From: Ceratodon purpureus
Taxonomy: Eukaryota; Streptophyta; Bryopsida; Pseudoditrichales; Ditrichaceae
Reading direction: 5' to 3'
Assembly: GCA_014871385.1 (NCBI GenBank)
Contig: CM026426.1
Location: 64,337,877 to 64,401,876 of the forward strand
Length of the DNA stretch: 64,000 nucleotides
The notes under the pieces are model-generated. The model had not been told where the DNA came from. It worked only from the letters and a program-made list of their open reading frames with translations, and searched no databases. How positions within the stretch are numbered: the first letter of the stretch is position 1; the number at the start of each line of letters is the position of its first letter. Shown here piece after piece: positions 63,963-64,000 of this stretch. Made by a program: the position numbers and the translations under genes.

Positions 63963-64000
63963 AGATGTATCGGACTCCTGGATAGGGTTCGTAGATGATC

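Overview
The window looks like heterochromatin-rich nuclear DNA of a green-lineage eukaryote. The evidence is GT-AG introns, a plant-type SUVR histone methyltransferase (pre-SET, SET and post-SET), Ty3/gypsy elements with plant-like gag-PR-RT-RNaseH-IN order, and a MULE transposase. From recollection of protein families the best guess is a charophyte alga such as Chara; nothing here proves the species. No rRNA, tRNA, CRISPR or bacterial operon was seen. Almost every recognisable coding region is interrupted by stops or frameshifts, so most are annotated as pseudogenes or element remnants.

Layout. 0-8 kb: a degenerate minus-strand MULE-type transposase (1.2-4.8 kb) between two small unrecognised plus-strand ORFs, then low-complexity remnants and a heptad repeat resembling the RNA polymerase II CTD. 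8.2-12.2 kb: a multi-exon plus-strand gene, broken by stops, that reads as a ParB-like domain followed by a beta-class DNA amino-methyltransferase. 14.0-23.3 kb: a minus-strand Ty3/gypsy element with one LTR. 23.3-35 kb: minus-strand remnants, namely a gag (gag5), a second gypsy pol, a 1.4-kb array of an 11-bp motif, and two more gags (gag4, gag1). 35-38.7 kb: LTR-like sequence of gag1 facing, head to head, a related plus-strand copy (gag2). 39.3 kb: a kinase-like fragment. 40.2-43 kb: gag7. 43.1-45.4 kb: an unrecognised multi-part gene. 45.7-48.3 kb: three successive fragments resembling FCP1/NIF-type HAD phosphatases. 49.1-58.7 kb: a SUVR-like gene whose last exon appears split by a 3.5-kb gag-bearing LTR-type element (gag3). 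59.7-64 kb: a nearly intact gag-only element (gag6) with an LTR.

Two themes tie the window together. First, gag-bearing units without pol (gag1, 2, 3, 7 form one family; gag5 and gag6 another) share LTR-like blocks and probably depended on autonomous gypsy elements such as the one at 14-23 kb. Second, the in-frame stops that break these genes are mostly TAG, often where an in-window paralogue has CAG (Gln) or TGG (Trp). That suggests methylation-linked C-to-T decay rather than random loss. The sequences most worth follow-up are the ParB-methyltransferase gene, the SUVR gene split by an element, the 11-bp motif array and the TAG bias.
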